Positions 58,901 through 64,000 of a stretch of 64,000 nt of DNA are shown here, in pieces. Position 1 is the stretch's first letter. Every line of letters starts with the position of its first letter. The DNA comes from Tethya wilhelma (lineage: Eukaryota > Porifera > Demospongiae > Tethyida > Tethyidae), in contig CAXIPT010000005.1 in NCBI GenBank assembly GCA_964030475.1, positions 3,746,178 to 3,810,177 on the forward strand, read 5' to 3'. The notes below the pieces were generated by a model. It did not search any database. It saw only the letters and a list, made by a program, of their open reading frames with translations, and was not told where the DNA came from. Position numbers and translations under genes: made by a program.

Positions 58901-61900
58901 ATCAAGTGCTACTGTGTGCATGGTGTTCTGCTAGCATATGTATGTTGTTGAAAATGTTCATGAGGTCCTTTTCTTGTGTAGCCAATTGACCAGAAGAACA
59001 TCCGTCGTAGAGTTTACGATGCACTCAATGTCTTGATGGCTATGAATATCATTTCAAAAGAGAAGAAAGAGATTAAATGGATATGGTTGCCCACTAACTC
59101 TGCTCAAGAATGCCAGCATATAGAGGTATATAACAGAAAGCACACACGTTAACGTAATATTATTAAGCCTCAGCGTGTGCGTAGCATGTGCAGAAGATTA
59201 TGGTAGTCATTTTGCATTGCATGGTTATTTTGTCTGTCTGTTACTAAATTATTATCTGAAGAATGGCAGCTCCACAAGTAAAATTTGTTGTGTAGAATCT
59301 TGTAGAAAGCTGTAGTTTCTGAGATCTGTATCTTTTAAGCATATCATTGCTTAGCTTCAAAACCACACTCAACCAAGCTTAGCATATGCATGCACATATC
59401 CCGTCCAAGCTCTACTGTATTTCTAGATAATGCACACTATATGGGCCGTAATTGATACTCACTTTAGATTTGAGACTTTTCAGCATACCTGAGCACTAAG
59501 CTTCGAGGCCACACCCAGTACTTGCTATAATGTTGTGCAGTGAAGCAGCAAACTTGCTTTCTATAGTTAAATTTAGTTATAGCAATATATAGTGGAACAA
59601 TCTACGCACTACGACTGTCAGACCTCCGATCCAATGGACCTAGCCGCAGTCATCACAACTCTCCAAACTCTTTCCATCTCCCTGGCATTCACTCCAACTC
59701 AGCTGTTTGTTGCTACATGGGATAGAGTTGCTCCATACAGTGGTGTAGGTCCTGCTTCACTCAGAAACACCTTCCAAAGTCATTTTGGCTACAAATGGTC
59801 TCGCTATATAGTTTAGCATGCATATTTAGCTATGCATGCTAGTTGATTCTGCCAAGGCTTGTGCATTTTGAATGCCTTTATTTGCATGGCAATCTACATG
59901 AGTGCTGTTGATTTGTACTACATTTGTATAAATATGGTCTTTATTTTCCCGTAACTCTCTGTCCTCAGGAGGAACTTACTCAAACCCAGCAGAGGATTCA
60001 AACCAAGAGAAGTGAAGTTGAAAGCCTTCTAGTTCAGGTAAGCTAGTTTCTCTTGGAGCATGCATCAATATGTCTGCCACCACCTCATGGTGTGGGGCGC
60101 TATGCCACCACCTCATGGTGTGGGGCGCTATGCCACCACCTCATGGTGTGGGGCACTATGCCACCACCTCATGGTGTGGGGCGCTATGCCACCACCTCAT
60201 GGTGTGGGACATTATGCCACCACCTCATGGTGTGGGGCGCTATGCCACCACCTCATGGTGTGGGACATTATGCCACTACCTCATGGTGTGGGGCGCTATG
60301 CCACCACCTCATGGTGTGGGACATTATGCCACCACCTCATGGTGTGGGACACATGGTGACAGTCAAGGTTGTCAGGTAGAAATAATTGCCATCTTGTTTT
60401 GTTGGTTTCAGATTCTTTCATTCAAGAATTTAATGAAGCGTAATCGTGATAGAGTAGCTTCTCTGGGAGCTCCGGCTCAGAATGCTGCTATTGGCTTGCC
60501 ATTCATAATTGTCAATACTAGCAAGAAGACTACCATTGATTGCAGCATCTCCAGTGATAAGTAAGTTGCCAGATGATGGTGGTGGGCTCTTATTAGAATC
60601 GAATACACTCATGCATGATAATATTTTAACTTATTTTTTAATTATTTTCTTGTGCTACTGCTATAACAGTATTTGTTTAGTTGTGTATGCATTGCATGTT
60701 GCTACAAGCTTGGAGGGTGGCGTCCTTCTGTTTTTGCCAGAGAAGCAGCAATGTCTGCCATCTTGACCCAGTCGCTGTATGAGAAAGTGGATGACTCCAC
60801 CACATGTGGTATGTCCACCTGGACTCGGTCGATCTCTTCACTTGCACTAATGCTCTTTTCCTTCAGTTTGTACTTGAGTCTCATCTCACTTGAGTCCAGT
60901 GGAGTCCCACGCAGAAGCATTAATGGCCACGCCTTCACAACTGGAACGTTTTGTTGGAGACAGAAATTAACAGACTCTTTAAAACTTTCTAGTGTTTGCA
61001 GTGGTAGACCGAATATGAGAGACACCTCAAAGGGAATCTCTAGCTTATGCAAACTCTGAACTACTTCCTTGACTTTATCGATCCGGTTGGGTCGATGTAT
61101 TGCTTTTGCTTCCCTTCTTATTGATGTTTGAAGACCAAACTCCAGTATAGTCTCACATCCGTTGGAATTAAGTTGGGCAATTCTTTCTAGAAATTCTTCC
61201 TTCACCATTTCAAATCGACACTGGAAGGAGAGCTTCCCTTGATAGTTGCTTTCAATGAATTCATCCAATATGTTGAGGTAGTCGGGTCCAGAGTTAAATG
61301 TTGGATCAAGTACTGCAATATCCGAAACATTGTGCTTGCAGAAGAACCGGATTTCTTCAAACAACCTGCTACTATTGAAAGGGCTCCTCTTTCTAATGCC
61401 TGATGTTGTTATGAGATCGCTCTCACGGTGCTGGCAGAATGAGCAGCGAAATGGGCATCCTCTTTGTGTTTCCCAGCGCAGAAACTTCTGAGGGGGAATA
61501 GTTCCACTTAGTAGTGGACTTGGCAGACTCTCTAGGGTGTAAGTTGCTTGCATCCTCATGTCTGGCCTGCCCTTGTACACCATCCCACCTATTTGAGGAC
61601 AAGGGTCATCCTCTGTTGCTTTAGTGACCAGCTTGTGCACTGCTTGTTCTGCATATCCTCTGCAGAAGATGTCAGCTCTTGGATAGTACTCCTGAGGGTG
61701 GGTGGTTGTGTAGGATATTTGTGGTCCCCCTAGCAGTAGGTTACCAGGGAAGTGATATTGTTGAAGCTGCTTCAGTATAGCTTGAATATGTAGCTCATTC
61801 CATATGAATACTCCTACAGCTAGGAGTGTCTCCTTGCTAGGCTTTTGGTCAAATATGTCTTGAATCACAGAGTTTACATTGAAATTAGGACTGTTGACAT

Positions 61901-64000
61901 TGTAACTCAATGGGCTAGCATTAATACCTTGGTTGAGGAGATTGGAAAGAATAGAAGCAGAGCCTAGTGATATTGGTGGGTCTTTAGGTCTGCACCAATC
62001 TAAACTCACCAGACAAACATTTCTGTATCGAAGTTTACTCTGTAACTGCTTTGCCACTTGCATTTCCTCACAACATTCTTTACAGTGTATGATTGTAGCT
62101 GTTCTCACTTTGTTGATCCTCTGAGATTGTTGCCTTTTAGTTTTTATGGGTAGAATTTTGTATCTAGTAGCGCACACAATTTAGGATATGTTCTTAGAAT
62201 TGTTGCCCACCCTTAGTCATTGTTGGTAATCCACCCACCTAGTAATTACTGAGAAATAATATTCATTGCTCTACATAAGCGATGTTCCTAGTATGTATTA
62301 TAGTACCTGTACTCATGCATGTGTTTAAGTGGACATGAGGTCTTCTAAGAAGACAGTCTTGAGTAATCTTTTGAATTATCTCACTAGCTTTGCAGTGTTG
62401 TGGTCTTATATACAAAGTGTGTATGTGTATGGTGTCTCTACTGTAAGTATTAATGTGTACTAGGAGTACACATCGTGCAAAATAGTGCCTCGCGCTAGCT
62501 TTGCATTCACCACTTATGCAGTATTGATAGATGATGATGCACTGGTCTGCATAATCTCAGTATGATTATAAAATTAAGCACAAATCACTGAGTCAGTGAT
62601 TTGTAACACTTAGTCTATGATTGATTGCAGACACAAAAAGACCTCCTGTCATATACCACTGAGCTAGAAGAGCGGAAGACCACTTGATCAGGCTGAGGTA
62701 CTCAAAGTAACCAAGCTGCTAGCTGACTGTGCCAGTCAATGAGAAATACAAGCACATAGCTGCTATCAGCCATTAATACACTAATGTGGCCATGCAGCTA
62801 GCAGTGAACAGCCATGCCAGGCCATGATCTAGAATAATTATTGTTGATGATTATCAGCTGTTTCTCTCTAGTATATTATAGGAGCCTTCTTTGCCTTCTA
62901 GCTGTTACTCTTGCACAAAAACAGACTCTTGCTCACTAAAACCAAAGATACTGAGCATCATGCTACATATACATAGACGCGCGAGCGCCCTGTATAGCTA
63001 CTAAGTAACGATCTTTACCAGAACAAAATTGTATTCCAAAATGACGTGACGTCACGTTAGAACTAATTGCATTCCTAAAGCGTGACAGGACATATATATA
63101 TATATACGTTATATACAACGCTTGCTGGCAAACTGAGCCATACGTCGCGATTAGATGCCTCGCGCTAAGGCGCTCGGCAATAAAGGGGGTGTGAGCTATG
63201 GACCTACATTCTTTATAGTGTGCTTAATTGCTTATCACTGCACCTCCTGAGTGTTTATGACATGTGTAGGAAGTGTGGTAACATTTTATTATAGTGAACT
63301 TTTTCAATGTTTGTGTTCAGGTCTGAATACATCTTCAACTTTGACAATGCCTTTGAGCTCCACAATGATGTTGATGTCCTGAAGAAGATGGGTCTTGATT
63401 GTGGTCTCCACTCTGGGACGTTTACTCAAGAAGACATAAAGAATGCTAAGTCTATGCTTCCAAAAGCCTTTGGGGACACACTAGATGGTATGTTAGATCA
63501 TTGTCCATAATGATGTTTGTGTTTTAGTAACAAGCCAGTCACTACATCTATACATACAAAATGTTGTGTTTAATTCTGTCGCCTGTGGTGGTGTGATTGC
63601 TTTATTTGATCTATTTTCTACAGACATTGCATTTGCTAAGGCTTTCCCCAACTTATCTCAGACCCCGACCCTTATAGCCACACCCGGTGGGAGTGTGCAT
63701 GCTTCTCCATCTCTCACCTCAACACCCACTGCTGCCAATCTCTCTCCACTGCTCACTCCATTGAGTGTCCCTGCTGTTCAAGGATCCCCAGTGCCTAATT
63801 CACAAATAGCTGCTGCCCTTGCTAGTGTGAAGCAAGTAACATCCTCAGGACAGAATTCTCCCCGGACCATTGCTGTAAAGCAAGGTTCAAGCCCGGCTCC
63901 TAGTTTGGGTAGTCCTGTACGTTCATCATCTGCTGCACTGCAGACGAAGGTAGCCACTGGATATGCCTCACCATCATCACTGACAAGCAGATTGTATATT
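55951..64000 (+). CDS. TFDP: DP transcription factor (E2F dimerisation partner), 3' partial
   Basis: DP proteins pair with E2F to control cell-cycle genes in the nucleus. Coding exons: 55951-55980, 56479-56545, 56736-56800, 57834-58112, 58528-58581, 58982-59125, 59969-60037, 60412-60560, 63321-63487 and 63624-beyond 64000. All are in phase with GT-AG junctions. The N-terminus ([18 protein letters not shown]) and a basic stretch (PKRRR) precede the DNA-binding domain from about residue 124: [29 protein letters not shown] and [20 protein letters not shown] with the RRVYD motif. The dimerisation region follows: [19 protein letters not shown] and [20 protein letters not shown]. The last exon is Ser/Pro/Thr-rich and still open at the window edge. 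At over 460 residues it already exceeds human TFDP1 (410). Intron 8 (60561-63320) is unusually long and contains an antisense gene. Confidence 0.96.
56613..56706. mobile_element. 94 bp hAT-type MITE in TFDP intron 2
   Basis: Ends TAGCCTTGTTCCCAGGCTCC and GGGAACAAAGCT, flanked by TATTTTAC on both sides (56605-56612 and 56707-56714), an 8 bp target duplication. It fills half of the 190 bp intron. Confidence 0.8.
56801..57833 (+). other. TFDP intron 3
   Basis: No gene or clear repeat seen. Confidence 0.6.
58621..58801. mobile_element. Degraded TACCGTATA-type MITE
   Basis: Right end TTTCCCGCTATATGGTA matches the 52844-53053 element. The left end near 58621 (CCATATATTGCCG) is only weakly complementary. 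Confidence 0.4.
59163..59520 (-). mobile_element. TTAACCCTTGG family, reverse copy in TFDP intron 6
   Basis: Starts TTAAGCCTCAGCGTGTGCG and shares GCAGAAGATTATGGTAGTC and TAATGCACACTA blocks with 44819-45110 and 40277-40826. The 3' end is degraded. Confidence 0.55.
60077..60356 (+). repeat. 28 bp minisatellite, 10 copies
   Basis: Unit CCACCACCTCATGGTGTGGG plus GCGCTATG or ACATTATG. Two unit types alternate irregularly. All three forward frames stay open because no unit contains a stop, so the long frames here are not genes. In TFDP intron 7, ending 55 bp before exon 8. Confidence 0.95.
60702..62177 (-). CDS. Bacterial-type radical SAM protein with B12-binding-like N-terminus
   Basis: Intronless frame of 491 codons. 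The radical SAM cluster motif is CPFRCSFC at residues 241-248 (C241, C245, C248), preceded by [10 protein letters not shown] and followed by QHRESDL. The N-terminal half has the layout of a cobalamin-binding domain ([40 protein letters not shown]), although the canonical DxHxxG is not seen. The C-terminal half ([48 protein letters not shown]) matches the second half of such enzymes. The family performs radical-based chemistry with S-adenosylmethionine and a 4Fe-4S cluster; the substrate is unknown. The start could also be M39 (62063), closer to the conserved part. It lies antisense inside TFDP intron 8 and is less AT-rich than its surroundings by eye. The bacterial-like sequence and lack of introns suggest horizontal transfer. 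Confidence 0.85.
   Translation of the reverse strand: MCATRYKILPIKTKRQQSQRINKVRTATIIHCKECCEEMQVAKQLQSKLRYRNVCLVSLDWCRPKDPPISLGSASILSNLLNQGINASPLSYNVNSPNFNVNSVIQDIFDQKPSKETLLAVGVFIWNELHIQAILKQLQQYHFPGNLLLGGPQISYTTTHPQEYYPRADIFCRGYAEQAVHKLVTKATEDDPCPQIGGMVYKGRPDMRMQATYTLESLPSPLLSGTIPPQKFLRWETQRGCPFRCSFCQHRESDLITTSGIRKRSPFNSSRLFEEIRFFCKHNVSDIAVLDPTFNSGPDYLNILDEFIESNYQGKLSFQCRFEMVKEEFLERIAQLNSNGCETILEFGLQTSIRREAKAIHRPNRIDKVKEVVQSLHKLEIPFEVSLIFGLPLQTLESFKESVNFCLQQNVPVVKAWPLMLLRGTPLDSSEMRLKYKLKEKSISASEEIDRVQVDIPHVVESSTFSYSDWVKMADIAASLAKTEGRHPPSL
62178..63320 (+). other. Rest of TFDP intron 8
   Basis: No gene seen. It includes a 25 bp near-perfect palindrome at 62580-62604 (ACAAATCACTGA / TCAGTGATTTGT) centred on TGAGTCA, and a TA run at 63092-63106. 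Confidence 0.5.

Noticed and set aside
60053..60564. Long plus-strand open frames of 99-164 codons with PPPHGVG-type repeats
   Set aside because: Product of a 28 bp minisatellite without stop codons, open in three frames. The only real coding part is TFDP exon 8 (60412-60560).

Overview
This is a 64 kb stretch of an animal nuclear genome. It has many introns, mostly 50-150 bp long, and is AT-rich. It is saturated with small inverted-repeat transposons. A complete tripeptidyl-peptidase II gene and a DP (E2F partner) transcription factor gene show that it is metazoan. Galaxin-type repeats, VEGF-like CxC cysteine repeats, DIRS, hAT and pogo relics, and very short introns suggest an early-branching animal, most likely a demosponge. 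That last step is inference.

Positions 1-28,000 are mostly accessory. They hold a small secreted galaxin-like gene (226-595, minus) and a transposase-like gene with zinc-binding motifs, broken by one stop and one frameshift (2300-4809, minus). Next comes a 4.1 kb unit bounded by roughly 400-490 bp inverted repeats. Inside it a RING-finger gene and an integrase-like gene diverge from a short central region. Then follow a DIRS-like reverse transcriptase relic (9150-10270), several MITEs, and a hAT pseudogene (17640-21322) with two younger elements nested in it. Further on are a hAT-type MITE with a perfect target duplication, retroelement relics and a pogo relic that ends in a PHD-like motif.

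Positions 28,425-54,726 (minus) are TPP2. I could trace 33 coding exons with consistent phase (3,750 nt, 1,249 codons plus stop) and all catalytic residues. Two introns are exceptional. Intron 5 (4.1 kb) carries several inverted repeats nested inside each other. Intron 4 (14 kb) carries a secreted cysteine-rich gene, its pseudogene, a tandem pair of fucosyltransferase-like genes (one broken by a 170 bp deletion), and many MITEs. A paralogue of the cysteine-rich gene lies just downstream of TPP2 (27,093-27,503).

Positions 54,727-64,000: TPP2 and the DP gene (TFDP, plus strand) are head to head across about 1.2 kb. Ten TFDP exons are visible and the gene runs off the window. Its 2.8 kb intron 8 contains a single-exon, antisense, bacterial-type radical SAM gene of 491 codons, the best candidate here for horizontal transfer.

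TPP2 (cytosolic peptide degradation) and TFDP (cell-cycle transcription) are conserved housekeeping genes that share a promoter region. The nested genes appear to be later arrivals in their introns.
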